From: an uncultured Clostridia bacterium
GTDB taxonomy: Bacteria; Bacillota; Clostridia; Oscillospirales; Acutalibacteraceae
DNA length: 64,000 bases
Direction of reading: 5' to 3'
Assembly: GCA_927362715.1 (NCBI GenBank)
Contig: CAKMIX010000001.1
Span: 117,615 to 181,614, forward strand
Shown here: positions 8,014 to 16,919 of the stretch, piece by piece
How positions within the stretch are numbered: position 1 is the first letter of the stretch
Layout: each line of letters starts with the position of its first letter
Program-made: the position numbers and the translations under genes
Notes under the pieces: generated by a model
What the model was told of the DNA's origin: nothing
The model's input: only the letters and a program-made list of their open reading frames with translations
Database searches by the model: none

Positions 8014-10650
8014 ATGGCTGTTAAAAAGAGCGAATTATACAGTTCCCTGTGGGCAAGCTGCGATGCACTGAGAGGCGGCATGGACGCATCTCAGTATAAG
8101 GATTATATACTGACTCTTCTGTTCGTAAAATATGTTTCGGACAAGTTTACAGGCGAAGATTATGCCGATATTGAAATTCCCGAAGGCGGTAGCTTTGACG
8201 ATATGGTCAAGCTAATCGGCAAGAAAAATATTGGCGAGGGCATCAATAAGGTCATTGCAAAGTTGGCCGAAGCCAACAATCTGCGCGGTGTTATCGATAA
8301 GGTATCTTTTAATGACCCGGATAAACTGGGCAAGGGCGAGGAAATGGTAAAGAAGCTGAGTAAGCTGATTGAGATTTTTCGCCGTCCGGAATTGGATTTT
8401 TCAAAGAACCGTGCAGAGGGTGATGACCTAATTGGTGATGCCTATGAATATTTGATGCGGAAGTTTGCCACCGAAAGCGGCAAGAGCAAGGGACAGTTCT
8501 ATACCCCTGCGGAAGTATCTCGTATTTTGGCAAAAGTAATCGGCATTTCCAATGAAACCAGACCCGAGGCAACAATTTATGATCCCGCCTGCGGCTCGGG
8601 ATCGCTCCTGATTAGAGCCTTGAACGAGGCTCCTATTGCTTTGTCCGGCTATGGTCAGGAAAAGGACACTACCACAGCAGGCCTTGCAAAAATGAATGCG
8701 GTGCTGCACGACTGGGCAACGGCTACCATTGTATCCGGAAATACATTTTCTGATCCCCAATTCTTTGAGGATGGATCTGATGAGACCGTTCTGCGCCGCT
8801 TTGATTATATTGTCGCCAATCCCCCGTTTTCTATCAAGAACTGGACGGATGGATTGAAAGAGTACGGCCGTTTCGATGGCTATGGTGAGAGACCGCCCGA
8901 GAAAAACGGCGACTATGCATGGTTGATGCACATTCTGAAATCCCTGAAAAGAACAGGTAAGGCTGCTGTCATTCTGCCTCATGGTGTCCTGTTCCGTGGC
9001 AATGCCGAGGGTGAAATCAGAAAGGCCCTTATCAAGACCGGATTTATCAAGGGAATCATCGGTTTGCCTGCAAATCTGTTCTATGGCACGGGTATTCCGG
9101 CTTGTATCATTATCATCGACAAGGAAGATGCTGATGAGCGCACTGGCATTTTTATGATTGATGCCAGCCGGGACTTCGTAAAAGACGGCAACAAGAATCG
9201 CTTGCGTGAGCGGGATATTTATAAAATCGTTACCACTTTCAACGAGCAGATCACAACCGATCCCCATTATGCCCGTTTTGTTCCTATGAGCGAAATTACC
9301 GGGAAGAATGACTACAACCTGAATATTTCCCGTTATATAGATTCCGGCATTACCGAAGATTTGCAAAGTATCGAAGCGCATTTGAAGGGCGGCATTCCTG
9401 CCTATGATGTAGATAGCCTGGATCGGTATTGGGCAATTTTCCCTCAGCTAAAACACAAACTGTTTTCTATACTGCGAGATGGATTCTATCAGTTGAATGT
9501 TGTCAAGGATGATATTCGCAGTATTATCCACGATGACGAGGAATTTTCTGCCTATGCCGATAAGCTTGACAACGCCTTTACGCAGTGGCGTGAGTCAGTA
9601 GACGGTGAACTTCGGAATATCAACGCCTATGTGGAAGCCAAGGAGCTTATTGTCCAACTGTCAGAGGGCATTCTCACCCAGTTTGAGGGTGTAGAGCTAA
9701 TTGATAAATACGATGTATACCAGGTGCTTTTAGCATACTGGTTGGAAGTTATGTCCGATGATGTGTATGTAGTGATCCATGATGGCTATGAAGCCGGACG
9801 GGATCTGAGCTATGAATATGTAGTCAAAACCCGTAAGGATGGGGATGAAACCATCATCGAAGTCACCGATAAGGTGAAAAGCTGGGATGGCAAGCTGATA
9901 CCAAAGACGATTATGATTGATGCTTATTTCTCCGAAGAATCAAAAGCGATTGATGCTGCCGAGGTTATTATTGCGGATACCCAGGCACAAATTGATGAAA
10001 TGCTGGAAAGCGCCGAGGATGGATCCGCCATTGCAGAACTGATGGATGACAAAGGCAAAGTTCCTGCAAAGGCGCTGAAAGCCGCTATTGATGATATCCG
10101 CAGTAAGATCCAGTCTGAGGAATTGTCTGCGCTGTCTGTACTGCTGGGGGCGCTGCCAATGAAAAAGAAAGAACTGGATGCGTATTTGGCAAAGCATCCT
10201 CTATGCCTATCTGCAAAAAATGACAAGGGCAATGTGAATGCCAGCAGCATTAAGGCTCGTATCGCAGAACTACGGGCAACAACCCCCGTACCGGAGATGT
10301 ATGCGGAAGATTATGAGCAGCTGATGTCCCTGCAGTCCCTCATGATCAAAAATGATGAGCAAAGCAAGCTGGTCAAGGCGTTGAAAGCTGCTCTGGAAGA
10401 AAAACTGAAAGAAAAATATACCGCCCTGACTGTGGAGGAAATCAAGGAACTGCTGGTCAATAAAAAATGGTACTACTCCATTTATGACGGCATTGATGCC
10501 CTCTATGTGGCAATTTCCCATAATATCACTGACCGTGTTGTGGAATTGGCAGAGCGCTATGAGGATACACTGCCTGCATTGTCCGTTTTGGTAGAGGATT
10601 ATGAGTCAAAGGTAAAATCTCATCTGGAAAGGATGGGATTTGTATGGTGA
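8014..10650 (+). CDS. hsdM: Type I restriction-modification methyltransferase subunit HsdM, long form
   Basis: HsdM transfers a methyl group from S-adenosylmethionine to adenine in the sequence chosen by HsdS. Residues 1-150 form the HsdM N-terminal helical domain and 150-460 the N6-adenine methyltransferase domain, with motif I D-P-A-C-G-S-G (190-196) and motif IV N-P-P-F (269-272), both intact. The protein has 878 residues, against about 500 for classical HsdM; the extra roughly 400 residues are charged and helix-rich with no motif I recognise. GGAG lies about ten bases before the ATG. hsdS starts within its last seven bases, so the two are coupled. The methyltransferase should be active. 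Confidence 0.95.
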   Translation: MAVKKSELYSSLWASCDALRGGMDASQYKDYILTLLFVKYVSDKFTGEDYADIEIPEGGSFDDMVKLIGKKNIGEGINKVIAKLAEANNLRGVIDKVSFNDPDKLGKGEEMVKKLSKLIEIFRRPELDFSKNRAEGDDLIGDAYEYLMRKFATESGKSKGQFYTPAEVSRILAKVIGISNETRPEATIYDPACGSGSLLIRALNEAPIALSGYGQEKDTTTAGLAKMNAVLHDWATATIVSGNTFSDPQFFEDGSDETVLRRFDYIVANPPFSIKNWTDGLKEYGRFDGYGERPPEKNGDYAWLMHILKSLKRTGKAAVILPHGVLFRGNAEGEIRKALIKTGFIKGIIGLPANLFYGTGIPACIIIIDKEDADERTGIFMIDASRDFVKDGNKNRLRERDIYKIVTTFNEQITTDPHYARFVPMSEITGKNDYNLNISRYIDSGITEDLQSIEAHLKGGIPAYDVDSLDRYWAIFPQLKHKLFSILRDGFYQLNVVKDDIRSIIHDDEEFSAYADKLDNAFTQWRESVDGELRNINAYVEAKELIVQLSEGILTQFEGVELIDKYDVYQVLLAYWLEVMSDDVYVVIHDGYEAGRDLSYEYVVKTRKDGDETIIEVTDKVKSWDGKLIPKTIMIDAYFSEESKAIDAAEVIIADTQAQIDEMLESAEDGSAIAELMDDKGKVPAKALKAAIDDIRSKIQSEELSALSVLLGALPMKKKELDAYLAKHPLCLSAKNDKGNVNASSIKARIAELRATTPVPEMYAEDYEQLMSLQSLMIKNDEQSKLVKALKAALEEKLKEKYTALTVEEIKELLVNKKWYYSIYDGIDALYVAISHNITDRVVELAERYEDTLPALSVLVEDYESKVKSHLERMGFVW

Positions 10651-11876
10651 AGCCAGGATATAAGCAAACAGAAATTGGCATTCTGCCAACAAGCTGGGAA
10701 TTAGCATTGCTGACGGATAAATGTGAGTTGCTGAACGGCCTTACATATACTCCTGACAATGTACAAGATAATGGGCTTCTGGTTTTGCGTTCTTCAAATA
10801 TTCAGAATAGTCAAATTAACTTAGGAGATACGGTATTTGTCAACTGTATGGTTGATAAAGAAAAGTATGTAAAAAAAGATGATATTTTGATTTGTGTTCG
10901 TAACGGCAGTGCTGCACTAATAGGAAAATGTGCGAAAGCTGATAGAGATTATTACGCAACATTTGGTGCGTTTATGGCCGTTCTAAGAGGTCAAAACAAT
11001 GACTTTATATTTCAGCTGCTACAACAAGGAAATATTCAAAAGCATATAAACAAAAACAGTGATTCGACCATTAATCAGATAACAAACGCTGATTTTAAGT
11101 CAATTGTAATTCCATGGCCATCGGAAGCAGATGAGAGAGAAACCATTGCTACAGCACTCTCCGATATCGATGCACTGATTACCAATCTGGAAAAGCTGAT
11201 TGCAAAAAAGAAAGCCATCAAGCAAGGTGCTATGCAGGAACTGCTGACGGGCAAACGGCGGCTGCCTGGGTTTGATGGTCGGTGGGAAGAACGAGGGTTG
11301 GACGAGTGTTGTTATCGTATTAGTGTCGGATTGGCCACCTCGGTCACACAATACTATCGACCAGACGGAACTGTTATTTTTCGCAATCTGAATATTAAAC
11401 CAAATTATTTGGACGATAATGATATTCTGTTTTTGGATAACGATTTTGCCACACAAAATCCGAGTAAAATCGTCCACACAGGAGATGTGCTAACTGTCCA
11501 TACGGGATATGTTGGTATATCTTGTGTTGTACCGCCAAAATATGATGGTGCGCTAACATTTACAACCTTAATATCTACAACAAAACCGCAGATGCTTATT
11601 CCCGAATACCTTTCATATCATCTCAATTCTGAACTGGGACACACAGAAGTAGAAAACTTGCAGGCGGGTGGCGGACGCAATAATTTGAATGTTGCAGACT
11701 TTAAGCAATATAAAATGCGAATACCGAGTGACATATCGGAACAAAAGGCGATAGTAGCGTTTTTGAAGGACTTTGATAGTGATTTGGATGCACTTCAAAA
11801 GAAACTCGATAAGCTAACAAGAATAAAGTCCGGCATGATGAGCGAGCTGCTCACCGGGCGTATTCGATTGGTGTGA
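10644..11876 (+). CDS. hsdS: Type I restriction-modification specificity subunit HsdS
   Basis: HsdS sets the bipartite DNA target. The 410-residue protein has two target-recognition domains, at about 10-175 and 215-370. Each is followed by a conserved helical repeat: K-L-I-A-K-K-K-A-I-K-Q-G-A-M-Q-E-L-L-T-G near 200, and K-L-T-R-I-K-S-G-M-M-S-E-L-L-T-G at the C terminus. This is the normal full-length layout. The start overlaps hsdM by seven bases (ATGGTGA). The base composition is visibly more AT-rich than its neighbours, as is usual for exchangeable recognition domains. I see no second hsdS or invertible repeat that would allow shuffling. Confidence 0.95.
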   Translation: MVKPGYKQTEIGILPTSWELALLTDKCELLNGLTYTPDNVQDNGLLVLRSSNIQNSQINLGDTVFVNCMVDKEKYVKKDDILICVRNGSAALIGKCAKADRDYYATFGAFMAVLRGQNNDFIFQLLQQGNIQKHINKNSDSTINQITNADFKSIVIPWPSEADERETIATALSDIDALITNLEKLIAKKKAIKQGAMQELLTGKRRLPGFDGRWEERGLDECCYRISVGLATSVTQYYRPDGTVIFRNLNIKPNYLDDNDILFLDNDFATQNPSKIVHTGDVLTVHTGYVGISCVVPPKYDGALTFTTLISTTKPQMLIPEYLSYHLNSELGHTEVENLQAGGGRNNLNVADFKQYKMRIPSDISEQKAIVAFLKDFDSDLDALQKKLDKLTRIKSGMMSELLTGRIRLV

Positions 11877-11890
11877 GGGGTAAATAAACG

Positions 11891-12742
11891 ATGAAAGAAA
11901 AAGCTGAATGGGTAGAAGTAAAAGAAACGGCACAAGACCTTGCAGGAGCTACACTAGAAGCAGGAACAGCGACGCTTCTTGATAATCTTCCAGCACTTGG
12001 CACGGCTGCTGCAGAAATAATTGGGAATGAGGCTGTCAGCACAGTTGTTCAAACGCTAACAGGTGGATTACTTGGCGCCGTGGCACCCGGTTTTTTAGGT
12101 GTAAAGCTGTCTTTTCAACAAAGGCGATTTGAAAGGAATATGGTAAAAATGTTGAACGCTGTTGCGCAAAAACAGGACATTATTGAGCAACGGCTTAATC
12201 AGCTTGATCCAGAGATAAGACAGAAGTTTATGGATGGTCCTTATCGTGATGTGTTATTCGATAATATTATTGCCGAAAACCAGGAACAGAAGGTACAGGA
12301 TAATATAAATGGATATATCAATTTGATGGGCCTTGAAAACCCGAATGACGATGTGATATTCACCTTTTTCCACACACTTTCTCAAATGAATGAGTTGGAT
12401 ATTCGCGTTCTTAGGCTATATCGCCCTGCGTATGAAACGGGCAAAGAAGGTCACGAAAATTTCATGGATGTTATGAGAGAAGAAAACATCGATGACTCTC
12501 AGTATGATTTCATCAGAGAAAAACTATGCAGACTCGGTATGCTTGATAGTAAAAACGAGGCGAATCGAGACGAGAATCTTGATGTGCTTGGAAAAACTCT
12601 CACTGAACTTATTAAGCAGCTTTATTCCAAAAAGCCGAAAGAAGTAAAAGCACCAAAGCTGAAAAAAATTGCCCGTTCCGAGTCGTATAGCATAACACGT
12701 CTTGGACGGCAGTATTTGGCCTTTATTGATGAACCGCAATAA
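11891..12742 (+). CDS. Uncharacterised protein embedded in the RM operon
   Basis: This 283-residue protein is not a known Hsd subunit. Residues 20-70 are rich in Gly, Ala and Leu (T-A-T-L-L-D-N-L-P-A-L-G-T-A-A-A-E-I-I-G, then L-T-G-G-L-L-G-A-V-A-P-G-F-L-G) and could form an amphipathic hairpin or membrane-inserting segment. Residues 80-200 are charged and helical, and the tail (240-270) is very basic. It begins 14 bases after hsdS, with GAGGGG upstream, and hsdR follows 35 bases later, so it must be co-transcribed. The layout loosely recalls Abi-type toxins (glycine-rich N terminus, helical body), but I cannot assign a family. An anti-phage accessory or immunity role is only a hypothesis. Confidence 0.75.
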   Translation: MKEKAEWVEVKETAQDLAGATLEAGTATLLDNLPALGTAAAEIIGNEAVSTVVQTLTGGLLGAVAPGFLGVKLSFQQRRFERNMVKMLNAVAQKQDIIEQRLNQLDPEIRQKFMDGPYRDVLFDNIIAENQEQKVQDNINGYINLMGLENPNDDVIFTFFHTLSQMNELDIRVLRLYRPAYETGKEGHENFMDVMREENIDDSQYDFIREKLCRLGMLDSKNEANRDENLDVLGKTLTELIKQLYSKKPKEVKAPKLKKIARSESYSITRLGRQYLAFIDEPQ

Positions 12743-12777
12743 AGGCATTTGATAGTTTGAAGGGAGGTAATTGCCCC

Positions 12778-15700
12778 ATGCCCAACATAGGCGACAGCGA
12801 ACGAAAAACACAAAATCGTGTAATTGAGTTTTTCCAAACCAAATTACATTATCGGTATATCGGTAATCTGAAAGATCAGGCAAATCGAAATATAGACGAA
12901 GAAAAGCTGACTCGTTGGCTTACCGACCACGGCTATTCTTCTGCGGTTGCAACCCGTGCAGTGGAGGAACTGGTCAAAGCTGCCGCCAACCTGCAGGAGG
13001 GGTTGTATACCGCCAACCGTGCCGTATATCAGCTTTTAAAATACGGTGCAAAAATCAAAGAAAACGCTGACGAAAATGAAACCACTGTATATTTCATTGA
13101 CTGGGACACCCCCGGTGAAAACCTCTTTGAAATTGCTGAAGAGGTTACTGTGGTTGCCAACAACGAAAAACGGCCGGATCTGGTTGTATATCTAAACGGC
13201 ATTGCTGTGGCAATCATTGAACTGAAGAAAAGTACCGTTTCTGTTTCCAATGGCATCCGGCAGAATCTGACCAATCAGCGGGAAATGTTCATTCAGCCCT
13301 TCTTTACCACCATGCAGTTCTGCATGGCAGGTAATGACAGTGAAGGTCTGCGCTATGGTACCATCAAAACCCCAGAGAAGTATTATCTGGAATGGAAAAA
13401 GGATGGTTTTACAGAGTGCCCGGAAGAGCGCAGCGAAATGGACATCAAAATCGAAGAGGTTTGTGCTACCATTCCCAATAAGTTGGACAGTGCACTGTAT
13501 GCCATGTTCTATAAGGCGCGGTTTCTGAACCTCATCCACAATTTCCTTATTTTCGATAAGGGGCAGAAAAAGGTCTGCCGATACAACCAGTATTATGGCA
13601 TCATGAGAGCGCAAAAGCGGCTGGCAACCGGTAAGGGCGGTATTATTTGGCACACCCAAGGCAGCGGCAAGTCCCTGACGATGATTTGGCTCTCTAAGTG
13701 GCTGCTGGCAAACATTCCGACTGCCCGTGTTTTGGTTGTGACAGACCGAGATGAATTAGATGAGCAGATTGAGAAGAATTTCAAAGGTGTCAGCGAAACC
13801 ATCATCCGTACCAAGAGCGGTGCAGACCTACTGGCTCGGCTGAACTCTCATGAGGATAGGTTGCTTTGCTCTCTAATTCATAAATTCGGTAAACGTGGCG
13901 GCGAGGCCACTGAAAAGGATTACGACAAGTACATTGAGGAATTGAAGGCATCGCTCCCCGCCAATTTCAGTGCCAAAGATGACATATATGTTTTCGTGGA
14001 TGAGTGCCACCGTACCCAGTCCGGCAAACTGCATCTGGCTATGAAAACCATCATGCCCAACGCCATTTTTGTGGGTTTCACTGGTACTCCGCTGCTGAAA
14101 TCAGATAAGGCCACCAGTATCGAGGTCTTTGGTCGGTATATCCACACCTACAAATTTGATGAAGGTGTGGCCGACGGAGTTGTCCTTGACCTTCGTTATG
14201 AGTACCGAGACATCCCCCAAGAAATTATGTCCCAAGCAAAGATCGATGCATGGTTTGATGCCAAGACCCGAGGTTTAATGCCGAGGGCAAAGGCCAGACT
14301 GAAGCAGGTTTGGGGCAATATGCAGACCGTATACAGTTCCCGTTCCAGGCTAGAGAAAATAGTTTGTGATATCATATTCGACTTTGAAACCAAGGCAAGA
14401 CTAGCAGACGGCAGTGGCAATGCAATTCTGGTAGCAAACGATATTTTGACGGCTTGTAAGTATTACGAACTGTTCCAGCAGAAGAACTTTAAGAAATGCG
14501 CTGTTATTTCCTCCTATGAACCTAATGCAGGCGACATCCGCACGGAGACCGTCAGCGATGATGAGGAAACCGATGCCTTTGAAAAGTATCGCATTTATTT
14601 GCAAATGATCGGCATTAACCCGGATTCTGCTGATAAAAATGGCATTGCAAAAAAGGTGGAGGATTTTGAAGCGGCGGCAAAGAAAAAGTTCATCGATGAA
14701 CCGTACAACATGAAGCTGCTGATCGTAGTGGACAAGCTGCTGACCGGTTTCGATGCACCTCCCTGTACATATCTGTACATTGATAAGTCCATGCATGACC
14801 ACGGTCTGTTCCAGGCAATTTGCCGTGTCAATCGTCTGGATGGTGAGGACAAAGATTTCGGCTATATCGTTGATTATAAGCAACTTTTCGGCGACCTGTC
14901 TTCTGCTATGGAAAAGTACACTTCTGGTGCCTTTGAGGGATATGCTGATGAGGATGTAGAGGGGCTTTTGAAGGACAGAAAAACCGAGGCGCAGAAGCGG
15001 TTTGAAAAAATTCTGGACGAACTGGATGAGCTTTGCGAGGGAGTGGAGTATCCCAAGGAAGAAATCAACTACCTGCATTATTTCTGCGGTGAAAATGGAA
15101 TCGATGTGGATAACGATGAAGCTTTCGCAAGAATCCGGGAACGACTGTATCGGCTGGTTAATTCCCTGATTCGTGCCTATGCCGAAGTGAAGCCCATGCT
15201 CGATGAACTGGGATATACCGATATACAGCAGGCGCAGTATGACAAAAAAGTCAATTTCTATGTTGCGCTGAAAGCCACAATTGGCCGCTCCAGTGGGGAC
15301 TTTATTGACTTGAAAGCATATGAACCCGGAATGCGTTACCTGATTGACAACTATATTGTTGCGGAAGATGCCAAGGTTATTGGAGACTTTGATGACTTTA
15401 CACTGCTGGATTTCATTCTGGCACAGCGTGAAAAAATTGAAGGCGATGGCTCTAAACCTGGTGAGCAGGAAAGTGCAGCCGAGGCAATTGAGAATAACAT
15501 TCGTAAAAAGGTGGTTGAGAAAATTGTACTCAACCCCAAATACTACGAAAAAATGTCTGCTGTTTTGGAGCAACTTATTTTGGAACGTAAACAAGGTGTC
15601 CTTACCTACAAGCAGTTGCTGGAAAAGTATATAGAACTTGCCCGCAATGTTACAAAACCCGAGGAAAATGAGAGTTATCCAGAGAAAGTGCGTCACAGCG

Positions 15701-15909
15701 CGGCGATGCGAGCATTGTATGATAATACAGGCTGCGATGTAAATTTGGCAGAAGCCCTTCATGCAGCAGTGATGCGCTCCAAGATGGATAGATTCCGTAA
15801 TGACCCAGTCAAAGAACGCCGCATTAAAAGGGAACTGCTCAAAATCCTGAAGAGCAAGGATGAAGTCGAGCGGGTGTTTAAAATTATTGTAGAACAAGAG
15901 GAATACTAA
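12778..15909 (+). CDS. hsdR: Type I restriction enzyme subunit HsdR
   Basis: HsdR translocates and cuts unmethylated DNA. The 1043-residue protein carries the N-terminal PD-(D/E)xK nuclease (Asp134, Glu148, Lys150 in I-E-L-K-K). The SF2 helicase core follows, with Walker A Q-G-S-G-K-S (294-299), a D-E-C-H box (408-411) and F-T-G-T-P shortly after; the long C-terminal helical region binds the methyltransferase. All key residues are present. The ATG at 12778 is chosen because AGGGAGGT ends ten bases before it; the more upstream in-frame start lacks such a site. Its stop overlaps the next gene's start (TAATG). Confidence 0.96.
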   Translation: MPNIGDSERKTQNRVIEFFQTKLHYRYIGNLKDQANRNIDEEKLTRWLTDHGYSSAVATRAVEELVKAAANLQEGLYTANRAVYQLLKYGAKIKENADENETTVYFIDWDTPGENLFEIAEEVTVVANNEKRPDLVVYLNGIAVAIIELKKSTVSVSNGIRQNLTNQREMFIQPFFTTMQFCMAGNDSEGLRYGTIKTPEKYYLEWKKDGFTECPEERSEMDIKIEEVCATIPNKLDSALYAMFYKARFLNLIHNFLIFDKGQKKVCRYNQYYGIMRAQKRLATGKGGIIWHTQGSGKSLTMIWLSKWLLANIPTARVLVVTDRDELDEQIEKNFKGVSETIIRTKSGADLLARLNSHEDRLLCSLIHKFGKRGGEATEKDYDKYIEELKASLPANFSAKDDIYVFVDECHRTQSGKLHLAMKTIMPNAIFVGFTGTPLLKSDKATSIEVFGRYIHTYKFDEGVADGVVLDLRYEYRDIPQEIMSQAKIDAWFDAKTRGLMPRAKARLKQVWGNMQTVYSSRSRLEKIVCDIIFDFETKARLADGSGNAILVANDILTACKYYELFQQKNFKKCAVISSYEPNAGDIRTETVSDDEETDAFEKYRIYLQMIGINPDSADKNGIAKKVEDFEAAAKKKFIDEPYNMKLLIVVDKLLTGFDAPPCTYLYIDKSMHDHGLFQAICRVNRLDGEDKDFGYIVDYKQLFGDLSSAMEKYTSGAFEGYADEDVEGLLKDRKTEAQKRFEKILDELDELCEGVEYPKEEINYLHYFCGENGIDVDNDEAFARIRERLYRLVNSLIRAYAEVKPMLDELGYTDIQQAQYDKKVNFYVALKATIGRSSGDFIDLKAYEPGMRYLIDNYIVAEDAKVIGDFDDFTLLDFILAQREKIEGDGSKPGEQESAAEAIENNIRKKVVEKIVLNPKYYEKMSAVLEQLILERKQGVLTYKQLLEKYIELARNVTKPEENESYPEKVRHSAAMRALYDNTGCDVNLAEALHAAVMRSKMDRFRNDPVKERRIKRELLKILKSKDEVERVFKIIVEQEEY

Positions 15910-16613
15910 TGCAGATAATGGTGAATGGCATAGAAGTGTCAGTAACAAAGAAAGCAATCAAAAATATGCACCTCTATGTCAAACCGCCAGACGGTCATGT
16001 AGAGGTTTCGGCTCCGGCCAATTTGAGCAACGAGAGCATTGAAATGTTTATCCGTACAAAAATTGGTTGGATCAAACGTCAGCAGGAAAAGTTTGAACAT
16101 CAGCCCAGACAGACAGCCCGTGAATATGTTTCCGGCGAAGCACTCTATGTATGGGGACAACAGTATTATCTGCTGGTAAACTACAGCAATAGAGGCAATT
16201 CTCTTGAACTGGACGGAGATAAGGCAATCCTGACTGTACGAGAGGAAAGTACCGCCGAACAGAGGGGATGTTTTGTCAACGAATGGTATCGTGAAATCTT
16301 AAAGGCCGAAATCGAGCGGGTTCTCCCTAAGTGGGAGAAGATAACTGGCTTACATCCCGATGGGTGGCAAACAAAAAATATGACCACCCGTTGGGGCACC
16401 TGTAATGTGAAGACCCACAAAATATGGCTCAATCTTCAGCTGGCAAAGAAAACGCCAGAATGCTTAGATTATGTGATTTTGCATGAACTGACACATCTGA
16501 TGGAAAAGAATCATAATAATAACTTTGTGGCGCATATGGATCGTTTTATGCCGAATTGGAGGGAAATCCGTAAAAAGCTAAATGGTCAAATTTTGGATTG
16601 CTTTGAAAAATAA
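15909..16613 (+). CDS. YgjP-like M48-type zinc metallopeptidase (DUF45)
   Basis: The 234-residue protein has the DUF45/YgjP pattern: R-W-G-T-C near residue 161 and zinc motif H-E-L-T-H (His192, Glu193, His196), with a likely third ligand His202. There is no signal peptide, so it would act in the cytoplasm. Its ATG overlaps the hsdR stop by one base, giving direct translational coupling. Members of this family often sit at the 3' end of type I RM operons, but I know of no settled function there; processing or turnover of HsdR has been suggested by context only. Confidence 0.88.
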   Translation: MQIMVNGIEVSVTKKAIKNMHLYVKPPDGHVEVSAPANLSNESIEMFIRTKIGWIKRQQEKFEHQPRQTAREYVSGEALYVWGQQYYLLVNYSNRGNSLELDGDKAILTVREESTAEQRGCFVNEWYREILKAEIERVLPKWEKITGLHPDGWQTKNMTTRWGTCNVKTHKIWLNLQLAKKTPECLDYVILHELTHLMEKNHNNNFVAHMDRFMPNWREIRKKLNGQILDCFEK

Positions 16614-16649
16614 TTGTTCTAGGCGAAACCGGCATATATACTTTCCTTT

Positions 16650-16680
16650 GTCCTTTCTGTCCCCATTGTCCCACGGGTAC
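16650..16680 (-). repeat. Right inverted repeat of putative mobile element
   Basis: Read on the reverse strand from 16680, it begins GTACCCGTGGGACAATGGGG and continues ACAGAAAGGAC. It matches 60-90 at 26 of 31 positions and shows the same 9-bp periodicity. It lies 37 bases after the last cargo gene, which places the whole RM operon inside the pair. Confidence 0.55.
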
Positions 16681-16698
16681 AGATTGACAGGCGCAAAA

Positions 16699-16729
16699 AA
16701 TGCACCATGCCAACAAAACACGGTGCATT
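16699..16729. repeat. Hairpin with 8-bp arms
   Basis: AATGCACC (16699-16706) and GGTGCATT (16722-16729) are perfect inverted repeats with a 15-base loop and no T-run. It may be an attachment-site remnant or an operator; the function is unknown. Confidence 0.3.
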
Positions 16730-16757
16730 GTATCCATGAGCGGTAGATTTGCCAGAA

Positions 16758-16792
16758 AAAGACCGAACACGTATTGTGTTCGGTCTTTTTTT
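16758..16792. terminator. Strong bidirectional terminator
   Basis: GACCGAACAC (16761-16770) and GTGTTCGGTC (16776-16785) pair perfectly, flanked by AAAAA before and TTTTTTT after. It isolates the mobile element from the chromosomal genes to the right. Confidence 0.85.
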
Positions 16793-16919
16793 CATAACCT
16801 CTTCATGATAATATCCGGCTGACGCAAGCGGCGCTTGACAAAAGCAAGCAAACTGTGCTTTCCTTTTTGCCATGATTCCTGTATAATGGCAAAAGAAACA
16901 GGAAGCGGGAGGAAGTCGT

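Noticed and set aside
10644..11876. Phase-variable shuffling of hsdS
   Set aside because: There is no second hsdS or fragment, no inverted repeat in the gene and no adjacent tyrosine invertase.
14401..15957. Reverse 518-codon frame across hsdR
   Set aside because: hsdR is unmistakable on the other strand; the reverse frame is rich in Cys, His and Phe with no domain pattern.
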